Source: Gp6-AA40 sp963742105 (GTDB lineage Bacteria > Acidobacteriota > Vicinamibacteria > Vicinamibacterales > UBA2999). Taken from it: DNA of 64,000 bases. Shown here piece by piece: positions 17,056 through 26,855 of this stretch. The notes under the pieces were generated by a model. The model had not been told where the DNA came from, did no database searches, and was given only the letters and a program-made list of their open reading frames with translations. Position numbers and translations under genes: made by a program. Location of the stretch: the NCBI GenBank assembly GCA_963742105.1, contig CAVUKN010000007.1, forward strand, positions 248,001 to 312,000, in the 5' to 3' direction. Numbering within the stretch: the first letter of the stretch is position 1; each line of letters opens with the position of its first letter.

Positions 17056-17916
17056 ATGTCAACCTCCGCCGTCGATCGTCTCCGCGTCCTTCTCGATCGT
17101 CCGGGCCTCCTGACGATGCCCGGTTGTCACGATGCCATGTCGGCTCGGCTCGTCGAGGAGTCGGGATTCGAGCTCGGCTTCATGAGCGGCTTTGCCGTGT
17201 CGGCGGCGCGGCTCGGCATGCCGGACACCGGACTGATTTCGTACGCCGAGCTGGCCGACCAGGGCGCGAATATCTGCCGGTCGGTGTCGATTCCGATGAT
17301 TGGGGACGGAGACACCGGGTTCGGCAGTGCGCAGAACATCAAGCGGACGGTCCAGGGCTACGCGCAAGCCGGTTTCGCCGCGATCATGCTCGAGGACCAG
17401 GTGGCGCCGAAGCGCTGCGGTCACACCGAAGGCAAGTCGGTGGTGTCGCGCGCCGAGGCGTTGATGCGCATCCGTGCCGCGGTCGATGCGCGGGATGCGG
17501 GAGCCGACATTCTGATCATGGCGCGGACGGACGCGCGCGCGTGCGTCAGCCTCGACGAAGCGATTGCGAGGTGCCGCGCCTTCCGCGACCTCGGCGCCGA
17601 CATCACCTTTCTCGAGGCGCCCGTCGACGAGGACGAGATGCGCCGCTACTGCGCCGAGGTGGACGGCCCCAAGATGGCGAACCTGATCGAAGGCGGCAAG
17701 ACACCGCTCCTGCCGCATGCGCGCCTCGAGGAGATCGGCTACAAGATCGCCGTCTACCCGCTGACGCTGCTCAACGTGTCGATCGCCGCGATGCGTACCG
17801 CCCTTCACGAATTGCGAGGCGGGCGCCCGGCGTCGGCCGTCATGAATTTCGAGCAACTCAAGAGCGCCGTCGGTTTTCCTGGCTACTACGAGGAAGAAGC
17901 GCGTTACCGGGTCTAG
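17056..17916 (+). CDS. Isocitrate lyase / PEP mutase superfamily lyase
   Basis: 286 residues, a TIM barrel of the phosphoenolpyruvate mutase/methylisocitrate lyase type. Visible motifs: MPGCHDAMSARL at the N-terminus, metal-site DGDTGFG, LEDQ, and the catalytic loop APKRCGH, whose cysteine marks C-C lyases. MARTDA and LEAPVDEDE follow. Members cleave 2-hydroxy dicarboxylates or decarboxylate oxaloacetate; the exact substrate is not readable. It lies 12 bp upstream of the xanthine dehydrogenase genes, in the purine operon, whose end product is glyoxylate, so a role in C2/C4 handling of glyoxylate is possible but unproven. Confidence 0.88.
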   Translation: MSTSAVDRLRVLLDRPGLLTMPGCHDAMSARLVEESGFELGFMSGFAVSAARLGMPDTGLISYAELADQGANICRSVSIPMIGDGDTGFGSAQNIKRTVQGYAQAGFAAIMLEDQVAPKRCGHTEGKSVVSRAEALMRIRAAVDARDAGADILIMARTDARACVSLDEAIARCRAFRDLGADITFLEAPVDEDEMRRYCAEVDGPKMANLIEGGKTPLLPHARLEEIGYKIAVYPLTLLNVSIAAMRTALHELRGGRPASAVMNFEQLKSAVGFPGYYEEEARYRV

Positions 17917-17927
17917 AATCAGGTGTC

Positions 17928-19301
17928 TTGGGGACCATCGACTTCGTTCTGAACGGCGAGCCGGTTCGCACGACCGTTGCGTCCACCCAGACGACGGTGC
18001 TGGATTTTCTTCGGGAGCGGGGCCTCACCGGCGCGAAGGAAGGGTGCGCCGAAGGTGAGTGCGGCGCGTGCACCGTTGTGATGGTCGCCTCCGACGCCGG
18101 TCGAACCGCGTACCGTCCGTTCAACAGTTGCCTGATGTTCCTGCCGCAGGCGGCCAATCACGAGATCATCACCGTCGAAGCACTGGCACGTGAGGGATCG
18201 CTTTCGGATGCGCAGGCAGCCATGGCGGCGGCGGGCGGTTCGCAGTGCGGCTATTGCACGCCCGGATTCGTGATGAGCCTTTTCGCCGAGCACTACCGGC
18301 CAGGGCGGACTGGCCCGTGCGACACCGGCGCGCTCACAGGCAATCTCTGTCGCTGCACCGGGTACCGGCCTATACGCGACGCCGCCCACTCGCTGGGCAC
18401 TCCGACGGACGAGCGCTTCCTTGCCCGTCTCGGCAAAGCCGCTCCAGTCCTTTCCGAAGTGCGTCTCGCCGGGTTCTCGCGTCCGGACACGGTCGCGGAG
18501 TGCGTGGCCCTTCTCGAAGCCGATCCCTCGGCGAAGCTGGTGGCCGGCGCCACCGACGTGGCGGTTGAGTCGAACCTGCGGGCGCGGAGGTGGGATCATC
18601 TGATCAGTGTCGAAGCGGTCGATGAACTGCAGGCCTTCGACCAGAACCCCTCGCGTGTTCGCATCGGGGCAGCGTTGCCGCTTGCCGAGCTCGGCCGGCG
18701 CTGGACATCGGCGCCGCCGGTGATTCGCGACTGGCTGACGTTGTTCGCGTCACCGCCCATCCGCAATCGCGCGACGCTTGGCGGCAACCTCGCGACCGCC
18801 TCACCCATCGGCGATTCCGCGCCGCTGTTGCTTGCGCTCGATGCGCGTCTCGAAACCGCCGGACCCGATGGCCGCCGAACCGTCCCCCTGAACGAGTTCT
18901 TCCTCGGGTATCGCCGCACGATCTTGAAGCCGGCCGAGCTGATCGTGGCGATCGACATCCCGACGCCGCTGCCGCCAGACGTCCGCTTCTATAAGGTGGC
19001 AAAGCGCCGGGCCGACGACATCAGCACCGTTGCGGCCGCGATGGCGCTCGAACGAAGTGTCAGCGGTCAGGTGCGTTCCGCTCGGTTCGCGTTTGGCGGG
19101 GTGGCCGCAACTCCGCTGCGACTGCAGGAGGCTGAGCGTCTCGTCGATGGCCAGGTGTGGAACGATGACGCTGTGGCGCGGGTGACCGGCGTCATCCAAG
19201 GGTCGGTGCGGCCGCTCAGTGATCACCGCGGATCGTCCGAGTACCGGCTGCAGGTGGCGCAGCGGCTCGTCGAAAAATTCGCGTGGGAGATCCGCGCATG
19301 A
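17928..19301 (+). CDS. xdhA: Xanthine dehydrogenase small subunit (2Fe-2S and FAD domains)
   Basis: 457 residues. Residues 1-150 hold two 2Fe-2S clusters: the plant-type GCAEGECGACTVV and the helical CGYCTPG ... LCRCTGYRPI. The rest is a CO-dehydrogenase-type FAD domain (LVAGATDVAVE, PPIRNRATLGGNLATASPIGD) with the C-terminal CODH_FAD_C region. It passes electrons from the molybdenum site to NAD+. Start chosen as TTG 17928: it follows an AGG and lies 12 bp after the lyase stop, and FVLNGEPV, the usual N-terminal strand, begins a few residues later. Overlaps the large subunit by ATGA. Confidence 0.92.
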   Translation: MGTIDFVLNGEPVRTTVASTQTTVLDFLRERGLTGAKEGCAEGECGACTVVMVASDAGRTAYRPFNSCLMFLPQAANHEIITVEALAREGSLSDAQAAMAAAGGSQCGYCTPGFVMSLFAEHYRPGRTGPCDTGALTGNLCRCTGYRPIRDAAHSLGTPTDERFLARLGKAAPVLSEVRLAGFSRPDTVAECVALLEADPSAKLVAGATDVAVESNLRARRWDHLISVEAVDELQAFDQNPSRVRIGAALPLAELGRRWTSAPPVIRDWLTLFASPPIRNRATLGGNLATASPIGDSAPLLLALDARLETAGPDGRRTVPLNEFFLGYRRTILKPAELIVAIDIPTPLPPDVRFYKVAKRRADDISTVAAAMALERSVSGQVRSARFAFGGVAATPLRLQEAERLVDGQVWNDDAVARVTGVIQGSVRPLSDHRGSSEYRLQVAQRLVEKFAWEIRA

Positions 19302-21652
19302 ACCGTGGGACGGGCGTCGGAGGGCACGCCAAGGAGATACTGCCACACGAGAGCGCCCGCGGGCACGTCACCGGAGACGCGCTCTACACCGACGATCTGA
19401 TCACCCGATTCTCGGGGCTCCTTCACGCCTGGCCGGTGACCTCGCCCCATGCGCACGCGATCGTGCTCGCGATGCGAACAGAGGAGGCGCTCCACGAACC
19501 TGGAGTCGTCGCCGTACTCACCGGTCGCGACGTGCCTGGCGAAAACGATACTGGTGCCGCGCGACACGACGAGCCGCTGTTTCCGCGCGAAGTTCTGTTC
19601 CACGCGCAGCCGGTGGCGTGGGTGCTGGGCGAAACGCTCGATGCGGCCCGTCGCGGGGCCGCGCGTGTCGGCGTGGACTATCGCCCCGAGCCTGCCATCC
19701 TGACCATCGCTGACGCGATTGCAGCGGGCAGTTACCTGACCGGCCCCTTGCGGCTATCACGCGGGAAGATGTCGGATATCAGCGCCTCCGCGGTCCGAGT
19801 GCAGGGTGAGCTGTCGATGGGCGGACAGGAACACTTCTACCTGGAAACGCAGTCGGCGATCGCGTGGGTTGACGAGAGCGGCGGCGTCGCGGTGGAGTCG
19901 TCCACGCAGCATCCCGCCGAGACGCAGGAAGTGGTGGCGCGCGTCCTCGGGCTGTCGCGACATCAGGTCGTGGTTCAGTGCGTGCGCATGGGTGGCGCGT
20001 TCGGCGGCAAAGAGGTGCAGGCGAACCCGTACGCGGCGATTGCGGCGCTCGGTGCGCGCAAGACAGGTCGCCCCGTTCGCGTCCGACTGCCGCGTCATCT
20101 CGACATGGTCCTGACTGGCAAGCGTCATCCCTATCTGGCGCGATATGACGCCGGGTTCACCGCGGATGGCCGCATCGACGCGGTGCGCCTGGAGCTGTAC
20201 TCGGATGGCGGGTGGAGCCTCGATCTGTCCGAACCGATCATGTGGCGTTCGCTCTTCCACTGTGACAATGCCTACTATCTGCCATCGGTCGAGGCGACGG
20301 GATGGGTGTGCCGCACCCACAAGACGTCGCAGACGGCGTTCCGAGGCTTCGGCGGACCGCAGGCGATGGTCGTCATCGAAGACGTGATGGCGCAGGCAGC
20401 ACAGCGTCTCGGCGTCGCGGCCGAATCAATCCGCGAACGCAACTTCTACCGCGATGGCCAGCAGACGCACTATGGTCAGACCGTTGACGATGCCTCGCGC
20501 ATTTCCCAGGCGTGGGAACTGGTCAAGACCAATAGCGCGTTCGCTGCCCGCCGCGCCGAGATCGACGCCTTCAACGCCGCACACGAGCATGTGAAACGCG
20601 GTCTCGCCATCACTCCGGTCAAGTTCGGCATCTCGTTCACCGCCACCTTCTACAACCAGGGCGGTGCGCTGGTGCTGATCTATCGCGACGGCAGCGTGCA
20701 GGTGAATCACGGCGGTACGGAGATGGGCCAGGGGCTGTTCACCAAGATCCAGCGCATCGCCGCCGACAGCCTTGGCCTGCCGCTCGCCAGCATCCGCGTG
20801 ATGCCGACGCGCACCGACAAAGTGCCGAATACGTCGGCAACGGCGGCGTCCGCAGGAACGGATCTGAATGGCGCGGCGGTGGTCAATGCCTGCGAGCAAC
20901 TGCTCGCTCGCCTGCGGCCGGTTGCGGCGGCGTTGTTCGCCTGCGAGCCCGACGCGGTGCGGATTGCAGACGGCCACGTGCTCGCCGGTCAGCGGGTGAT
21001 TCCGTTTGCGGAATTGTGCGAGGCCGCGTACAAGCAGCGCGTGCCGCTGTTTGCGCAGGGTTTCTACCGCACGCCGGAGATTCACTTCGATCCCCAGACC
21101 GGTCGCGGCCGGCCGTTCTACTACTTCGCATGCGGGGCGGCGGTGTCGGAAATCGAACTGGACGGGTTCACCGGCGATTATCGCCTCCTCCGTACCGACA
21201 TCGTCCAGGACGTGGGCGACTCGGTGGCAGACGTCATCGACCGCGGCCAGATCGAAGGCGGATTCATTCAGGGGATGGGCTGGCTGACGATCGAAGAGCT
21301 GCTGTGGGACGACACCGGGCGTGTGGCGTCGGCCGGCGCGTCGACGTATAAACTGCCGTCCTGGTCAGAGGTGCCCGACATCTTCAATGTCACATTCCTG
21401 CCGCGGGCGACGCAGCCCGGCGTCGTGTTCGGCAGTAAAGCCGTTGGCGAGCCCCCGCTGATGCTCGCAATTTCCGTGCGTGAAGCGCTGCGCGACGCGG
21501 TGATGGCGTTTGCCGCCGGTTCCGACGGCGCCCGTGGCGCGATGCCGGTGGTCTTCGACAGCCCGGCCACCCCGGAACGTGTTTTCTTTGCCGTCCAGCG
21601 GGCTCGCGCCCGGCGCGCGTCGCTTGGGACCACTGCGCCAACCGTCGCGTGA
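19298..21652 (+). CDS. xdhB: Xanthine dehydrogenase molybdenum-binding large subunit
   Basis: 784 residues of the molybdopterin-binding aldehyde oxidase/xanthine dehydrogenase family. Motifs: GHVTGDALYTDD at the start, QEHFYLETQ, MGGAFGGKE, QTAFRGFGGPQ, GGTEMGQGLFTK, and the catalytic glutamate in GSKAVGEPP near the C-terminus. It oxidises hypoxanthine/xanthine to urate in the cytoplasm. No xdhC-type cofactor insertion gene is seen in the window. Its stop is coupled to the next gene by a GTGA overlap. Confidence 0.95.
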   Translation: MNRGTGVGGHAKEILPHESARGHVTGDALYTDDLITRFSGLLHAWPVTSPHAHAIVLAMRTEEALHEPGVVAVLTGRDVPGENDTGAARHDEPLFPREVLFHAQPVAWVLGETLDAARRGAARVGVDYRPEPAILTIADAIAAGSYLTGPLRLSRGKMSDISASAVRVQGELSMGGQEHFYLETQSAIAWVDESGGVAVESSTQHPAETQEVVARVLGLSRHQVVVQCVRMGGAFGGKEVQANPYAAIAALGARKTGRPVRVRLPRHLDMVLTGKRHPYLARYDAGFTADGRIDAVRLELYSDGGWSLDLSEPIMWRSLFHCDNAYYLPSVEATGWVCRTHKTSQTAFRGFGGPQAMVVIEDVMAQAAQRLGVAAESIRERNFYRDGQQTHYGQTVDDASRISQAWELVKTNSAFAARRAEIDAFNAAHEHVKRGLAITPVKFGISFTATFYNQGGALVLIYRDGSVQVNHGGTEMGQGLFTKIQRIAADSLGLPLASIRVMPTRTDKVPNTSATAASAGTDLNGAAVVNACEQLLARLRPVAAALFACEPDAVRIADGHVLAGQRVIPFAELCEAAYKQRVPLFAQGFYRTPEIHFDPQTGRGRPFYYFACGAAVSEIELDGFTGDYRLLRTDIVQDVGDSVADVIDRGQIEGGFIQGMGWLTIEELLWDDTGRVASAGASTYKLPSWSEVPDIFNVTFLPRATQPGVVFGSKAVGEPPLMLAISVREALRDAVMAFAAGSDGARGAMPVVFDSPATPERVFFAVQRARARRASLGTTAPTVA

Positions 21653-22143
21653 CTCTGTCAGGCCTCAACGCGCTTGGGCGCGACGCGTTCGTCGAAGCCA
21701 TCGGGTGGGTCTTCGAGGACTCACCGTGGATTGCCGAGCGCGTGTGGCCCGGTCGCCCGTTCGCGTCGGTTGACGCGCTGCACCAGACGATGGCCGCGGT
21801 CATGTACGCGGCCTCGGCCGATCGCCAGCTGGCGTTGTTGCGGGCACATCCCGATCTCGGCGCCACGCTGAAGATGAGCGGGGCGTCGACGGGTGAACAG
21901 GCAGGGGCGGGCCTGGACCGGCTCTCGCCCGAGGCCTACAAGCAGCTGACTGAGCTCAATGCGACCTACCGCGAGAAGTTCGGCTTTCCATTCCTGTTCG
22001 CGGTGAAAGGCAGCACGCCGGCACAGATTCTCGAAGCGCTGCAGTCGCGCCTGCCACGCGATCGCGCGACCGAGTTCGAAGAAGCGCTGCGCCAGGTGGC
22101 TCGCATCGCCTGGTTCCGGCTGGAAAGCCTGGTGACGAGGTAG
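21649..22143 (+). CDS. uraD: OHCU decarboxylase
   Basis: 164 residues, all-helical. It shows the family signature: FVEAIGWVFEDSPWIAER, the AHPDLG motif with the catalytic His, EYREKFGFPFLF-type segment (NATYREKFGFPFLFAVKG) and a final ALRQVARIAWFRLE helix. It converts 2-oxo-4-hydroxy-4-carboxy-5-ureidoimidazoline to S-allantoin, the third step of urate breakdown. GTG start overlapping the xdhB stop; the uricase gene follows 2 bp later. Confidence 0.93.
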   Translation: MTLSGLNALGRDAFVEAIGWVFEDSPWIAERVWPGRPFASVDALHQTMAAVMYAASADRQLALLRAHPDLGATLKMSGASTGEQAGAGLDRLSPEAYKQLTELNATYREKFGFPFLFAVKGSTPAQILEALQSRLPRDRATEFEEALRQVARIAWFRLESLVTR

Positions 22144-22145
22144 CG

Positions 22146-23203
22146 GTGGAGCAGTTCGCGAGCGGATGGAAGCGGTCGTATTACGGCAAGGGGGACGTCA
22201 TCGCGTACCGTCTGAACCGCGATGGCCATGTCCCGGCCGGACAGCGCCCGGTGTTCGGAGCGAACGTGCTGATGCTCGTGTATGGCGACGCCTTCTGGCG
22301 CACCTATACCGAGGGGGACAATACCGGGCTGGTGGCGACCGACTCGATGAAGAACTTCATCCAGCGCGAGACGATGAACTTCGCCGGCGATGCGCTCGCC
22401 GACTACTGCCAGTTCCTCGCGGCCACGTTTCTGGCCAAGTACCCGCAGGTTGACGGAATCCAGGTGTCTGCCGTGGAGATTCCGTACGAAGGGGTGAACG
22501 GGCAGATCGCGTTCACACCTGGAGGTCCCGAACGCGCGACCGCGCGCGTGGAACTGTCTCGCACCGCCGTCGTCGAAGCGGCATGCGGCATTCGCGGGTT
22601 CAAGTTGCTGCGGCTCGGCGGCAGCGCGTTTCACGGGTTCGTCCGCGACGAGTACACGACGCTGCCGGACATCCGGAATCGTCCGCTGTATATGTGGCTG
22701 GATCTCGAGTGGCGCTACACGAATCCCAACGACGCGTTCACCGCGGCGGATCCGCTTCGCGGAATCCGCCCTACGCCGGGCAGCCCTGCGGTCGCAGGTC
22801 GGGATCCGCGAAGCGATCCCGGCTCGTCCGATGTGGCGAGCGGAATCGGCCCGCGGTCGTAGGCCGGGATCCGCGAAGCGATCCCGGCTCGTCCGACGTG
22901 GCGAGCGGAATCGGCCCAGCGGTGGTAGGCCGGGATCCGCGAAGCGGTCCCGGCTCGTCCGACGTGGCGCGCATCCGCCACATCGTCCACGACGTCTTCG
23001 CGTCCTTCGAGTCGGGCAGCATCCAGCAGGTGATCTACCAGATGGGAGCGCGGATGCTGGCGGAACTGCCGGCGATTGCCGAAGTGCACCTCGAAGCGAA
23101 CAATCGCACGTGGGACACGGTTGCGGAGCGGGGCGACGAGCTCGGCATCTACACGGACGCGCGTCCGCCGTACGGTTGCCTCGGCCTCCGCCTGACCCGC
23201 TGA
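22146..23203 (+). CDS. pucL: Urate oxidase (uricase) interrupted by a palindromic repeat array
   Basis: T-fold uricase: GKGDVIAYRLNRDG, the catalytic VATDSMKNFIQRE motif, GFKLLRLGGSAFHGF, DEYTTLPDIRNRPLYMW, then WRYTNPNDAF (to residue 198). Normal C-terminal sequence resumes with IRHIVHDVFASFESGSIQ, QMGARMLAELP, EANNRTWDT and RPPYG, ending at 23203. Between them, 22741-22969 is a repeat array with no counterpart in uricases. As given, the frame stops at TAG 22860-22862. However, the first repeat copy is one base shorter than the second (CCCGCGG versus CCCAGCGG); restoring it makes the whole gene one open frame with about 77 extra residues. Either a tolerated in-frame insertion or a recent knockout. 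GTG start. Confidence 0.88.
22741..22969. repeat. Three-copy palindromic repeat array inside the uricase gene
   Basis: A lead-in inverted copy (GCGGATCCGCTTCGCGGAATCCGCC near 22747) is followed by three direct copies starting at 22791 (65 bp), 22856 (66 bp) and 22922 (truncated at about 22966). Each copy has the core GGGATCCGCGAAGCGATCCC and the tail GGCTCGTCCGACGTGGCGAGC. The 66-bp period is a whole number of codons. The encoded peptide per copy is of the form VVGRDPRSDPGSSDVASGIGPA. Same family as 15780-15940 and 37743-37815. Confidence 0.92.
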
Positions 23204-23556
23204 TGGCACGTCTCTCCACCCACGTCCTCGACACGTCCCGCGGCACGCCGGCGGCGGGAATCCAGATTGAACTGCACGCGGTGCGAGGCGATGAGCGCGC
23301 CCGGGTGGCGGCTGCGATCACGAATGCCGACGGCCGAACGGATGCGCCGTTGCTGACTGGCGACCGCATCGAGCCCGGCGTTTACGAACTGATCTTCCAT
23401 GCCGGCGCCTACCTCCGTCGCGCCGGCGCCAGCGTCAGTGAGCCACCGTTTCTCGACCAGATCGTCATCCGTTTCGGGGTTGCGGATCCGACCGGCCACT
23501 ATCACGTGCCACTGCTGCTGTCGCCGTACGGATACAGCACATACCGCGGTTCCTGA
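23203..23556 (+). CDS. uraH: 5-hydroxyisourate hydrolase
   Basis: 117 residues, the transthyretin-like HIU hydrolase. It has the N-terminal LSTHVLDTSRG motif with the active-site His, the GRTDAPL segment, FFxV-type core strand (IEPGVYELIFHAG), HYHVPLLLSPYGYSTYRGS with the diagnostic C-terminal YRGS. It hydrolyses 5-hydroxyisourate to OHCU. The length is standard. ATG 23203 overlaps the uricase stop by one base, and its own stop overlaps the next ATG in the same way (TGATG). Confidence 0.96.
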   Translation: MARLSTHVLDTSRGTPAAGIQIELHAVRGDERARVAAAITNADGRTDAPLLTGDRIEPGVYELIFHAGAYLRRAGASVSEPPFLDQIVIRFGVADPTGHYHVPLLLSPYGYSTYRGS

Positions 23557-24774
23557 TGACTGCCGCCGACGTCATCGCCTGCTGTCGCGACCTGGCCGCG
23601 TGCAGCGAAGAGCCTGGCATGACCACGCGCCGGTTCCTCACGGCGCCGATGCGCCACGTGCACGCCCGCCTGACAGGCCTGATGGAGGCCGTCGGCATGG
23701 AGGTGCACGTCGATGCGGCGGGAAACCTGCGCGGACTGTATCCGGCCACCAGGGCCGATGCCTGGCGGTTCATCATCGGCTCCCATCTGGATACCGTACG
23801 ACAGGCCGGTGCGTTCGACGGTGTTCTGGGTGTCGTGCTGGGCGTTGCGCTCGTCGGGCGCCTTGGCGGCCGCCGCCTGCCCGTCGCGATCGAAGTCATC
23901 GGGTTCTCCGAAGAGGAAGGCGTGCGCTTCGGCATTCCATTCATCGGCAGCCGTGCGCTCGCGGGGACGCTCGATGCTGCGGTCCTCGAGCATCGCGACG
24001 ACGACGGGTGCAGTATTCGCGAGGCGATCGTCGCGTACGGTCTCGATCCCGCTGCTCTGAACCAGGCGATCATGGAGCATCGGACGGGCGGGTATCTCGA
24101 ATTCCATATCGAGCAGGGGCCCGTGCTCGACACGCTGCAGCTCCCGCTCGGCGTGGTCACCGCAATCGTGGGGCAGTCCAGGTTTCTCGTCACCTTTGTC
24201 GGGGAAGCGAATCACGCGGGCACGACGCCGATGACGTCGCGCCGCGATGCGCTTGCGGGAGCGGCCGAGTGGATCGCGCGAGTGGAGCACGAGGCCAGGC
24301 GCATCCCGGAGCTGGTCGCGACGGTTGGCCGCGTGGACGTGCTCCCCGGGGCGGCGAACGTGATACCCGGTGAGTGCCGCGCCACTCTGGATCTTCGCCA
24401 TCGCGTGAACAGCGCGCGTAAGGCCAGTGCGCGGCTGCTGACCGATGCTGCCAGGCAGATCGGCATCGAACGCGGGTTGACGGTTTATGTGGAGCCGCAA
24501 CTCGACCAGGATGCGGTGCACATGGATTCCTCGTTGCGGACACGTCTGGAGGCGGCGGTCGCTACGGTGCGGGTACCCGGTGCACCTCATGACGAGCGGC
24601 GCCGGCCACGATGCGATGGTGCTCGCGAACGAGCTCAGCACGGCCATGCTGTTTCTCCGCACGCCACGGGGCGTCAGTCATCATCCGGACGAAACGGTCC
24701 GGGAGGAAGACGTCGAGGCCGCGCTGAAGGTCGGCGGCGCGCTTCTCGATGACCTCGAGCAGGCCTCGTCATGA
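23556..24774 (+). CDS. allC: Allantoate amidohydrolase (M20 family), one frameshift near 24578
   Basis: About 405 residues of the M20 di-zinc amidase/hydantoinase family. Metal ligands: GSHLDTV (His-Asp), GAFDGVLGV (Asp), SEEEGVRFG (Glu-Glu), ELHIEQGP-type EFHIEQGPVLD (His) and the C-terminal SGAGHDAMVLA (His). Dimerisation domain with GEANHAGTTPM. The frame slips at GTACCCGGTG near 24577-24580; the SGAGHDA block and last 60 residues follow in another frame to TGA 24774. Converts allantoate to ureidoglycine, CO2 and ammonia. Chosen as AllC over the second M20 copy (26852) by its closer fit and position beside allantoinase; the two assignments could be swapped. Confidence 0.85.
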
Positions 24775-26124
24775 CCGACGTCGTCATCCGCGGCGGCCAT
24801 ATCGTGACCGAGAGCGGCGTCGAGCGCGCCGATGTCGGGATCGACGGCGAGATCATTACCGCAATCGGCGTTGAACTGCCGGGCGGGCGCGCCGAGATCG
24901 ACGCGCGCGGCCTGCACGTGCTCCCCGCGCTGATCGATGTGCACGTGCACTTCAACGAGCCCGGGCACGAGTCGTGGGAGGGTGCAGCGACCGGAAGCCG
25001 GGCGCTGGCCGCGGGCGGCGGCACGCTGTTCTTCGACATGCCGCTGAATTCGGTTCCCTGCACGCTGACGCCCGGCGAGTTCGAGCGCAAGCGTCGTGCG
25101 CTCGCGGCGGCGTCGATCACCGACTTCGCGTTGTGGGGCGGGTTGACGCCTGGCAGCCTCGGTCAGATGGAAGCGCTCGCGGATTGCGGTGTGGTCGGCT
25201 TCAAGGCGTTCATGTGCGACTCGGGTCTGCCCGAGTTCCCGAAGGCCGACGCCGACACACTGCTGGCGGGCATGCGCATCGCCGCGGCGGTGGGTTTGCC
25301 GGTGGCAGTTCATGCCGAGAGCGACGCCAGAATCGAAGAGTCACAGCGGCGCCATGGCAGCGACACCCCGGCCGCGTTTCTGGCGTCGCGGCCGCTCGAG
25401 GCTGAGCTCGAGGCGATCGACACCGCCCTGGCCCTCGCACGCGAAACTGGTGCTCGACTGCACATCGTCCATGTCAGTTCCGGGACCGGTGTCGTGCTGG
25501 CGACCGCGGCGAAGGCGATGGGAGTGGACGTCTCGATCGAAACGTGTCCGCATTACCTGTTCTTCACGCGCAATGACCTCGAGCGGCTTGGCACGATCGC
25601 CAAGTGCGCGCCGCCGTTGCGCGACGCCGGTGAGCAGGATGCGCTCTGGAAATCTGTGCGGGCCGGATATGTCGATATCATCGGTTCGGACCATTCGCCC
25701 GCGGAGCCGTGGATGAAGCAGTCGGCGTTCGGATCCGCGTGGGGAGGCATCGCCGGTGTGCAGTCGACACTCGCGGTGATGCTCGATCGCGGTTATCACG
25801 CGCGGGGACTGCCATTGACGCGGCTCACGTCGATGCTGGCGGCAACAGCCGGCCCGCCGTTTCGGACTCGAGCGGAAGGGATCGCTACAGGTCGGCTTCG
25901 ACGCCGATCTCGTGCTGGTCGATCTCGACGCCGCCGCGACGCTTGGCTCCGCAGACCTGCTGCAGCGCCACTCGATCAGCCCATACGTCGGAGAGACGTT
26001 TCGCGGTGTCGTCAGACGCACGCTGCGCCGTGGCGAGACGATCGCGATCGATGGCCGCATGGTCGCGGAGAGTCGCGGCCGATTCGTCAGGCCCGGCGAC
26101 ACCGCTTCAGCTCGAATTTCATAG
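24771..26124 (+). CDS. allB: Allantoinase, one frameshift near 25858
   Basis: About 450 residues, cyclic amidohydrolase fold. Metal-site motifs: DVHVHFNEPG (two His), the carbamylated lysine in GVVGFKAFMCDSG, AVHAES, HIVHVSS, and the aspartate in IIGSDHSPAEP. The KAFMCDSG and SDHSP forms are allantoinase-like, not dihydropyrimidinase-like. The frame changes at GGCCCGCCGTTTCGG near 25858; the C-terminal part (LQVGFDADLVLVDLDAAATLG, then SPYVGETFRG) follows to 26124. Hydrolyses allantoin to allantoate. ATGA overlap with allC. Confidence 0.9.
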
Positions 26125-26133
26125 ATCAGATTC

Positions 26134-26855
26134 ATGCACAAACTTGGACAGACTCGCAGCAGCCACCAGGCGAACCATCTCCTGCAGACGCCCGACACCT
26201 TCGTCCGGGCGCCGTTGCCGGGAATGCGGAATGCCACGGCCATCGTCCACATCGCACCTGCGGGCGGCGCGATGTTCACCCAATACACCGTCGAGTTCGA
26301 CTCGCAGGGAGAGCTCGCGCCGACCTCGGCGCAGCGATTCATCTACGTGCTCGACGGGACGATCGACAATCGAACGGCAGCAGCTTCACGCTGGCGACTT
26401 CGCCTATCTGCCGCGCCGATCACGATGCTCATATCGTCGCCCCGGCGACAGCGCGTGCGGCTGTTGTCGAGAAACCGTACGAGCCGCTCGAGGATCGCGA
26501 CGCGCCCGGCATGCTGGTCGGCCACGAGCGAGAGTCGCCGGTGTCGCGCCTCAACGACGACCCGTGGCTCGAAGTGCGATCGCTGGTCCCGGACGATGCG
26601 GCGTTCGATTTCCGGGTGAGCACGATGACGTACCAGCCGGGTGCGGGCCTGCCGATGGTCGAGATTCACGTCATGGAGCACGGCCTGCTGATGCTGGAGG
26701 GCGGCGGGATCTACCGGCTGGGCGATTCCTGGTATCCCGTGTCGGCTGGTGACTTCATCTGGATGGCCCCTTATTGTCCGCAGTGGTTCGGCGCGATTGG
26801 CAAAGTGCCGGCGAAGTACCTGATCTACAAGGACTGGGACCGCCATCCGCTATGA
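26134..26855 (+). CDS. (S)-ureidoglycine aminohydrolase, bicupin, two frameshifts
   Basis: About 240 residues, two cupin domains. The N-terminal domain has GMRNATAIVHIAPAGGAMF and RFIYVLDGTID; the C-terminal domain has YQPGAGLPMVEIHVMEHGLLMLEGGGIYRLG and ends with the characteristic IWMAPYCPQWF and YLIYKDWDRHP. The linker and metal ligands fit UGHY (AllE/YlbA). It releases ammonia from ureidoglycine to give ureidoglycolate, using Mn. Two single-base slips near 26372 and 26413 break the frame in the first domain; both flanks match the family. ATGA overlap with the next gene. Confidence 0.87.

Noticed and set aside
22741..22969. CRISPR array in the uricase region
   Set aside because: Repeats are contiguous with no variable spacers, and only three copies; the palindromic core matches the dispersed family.
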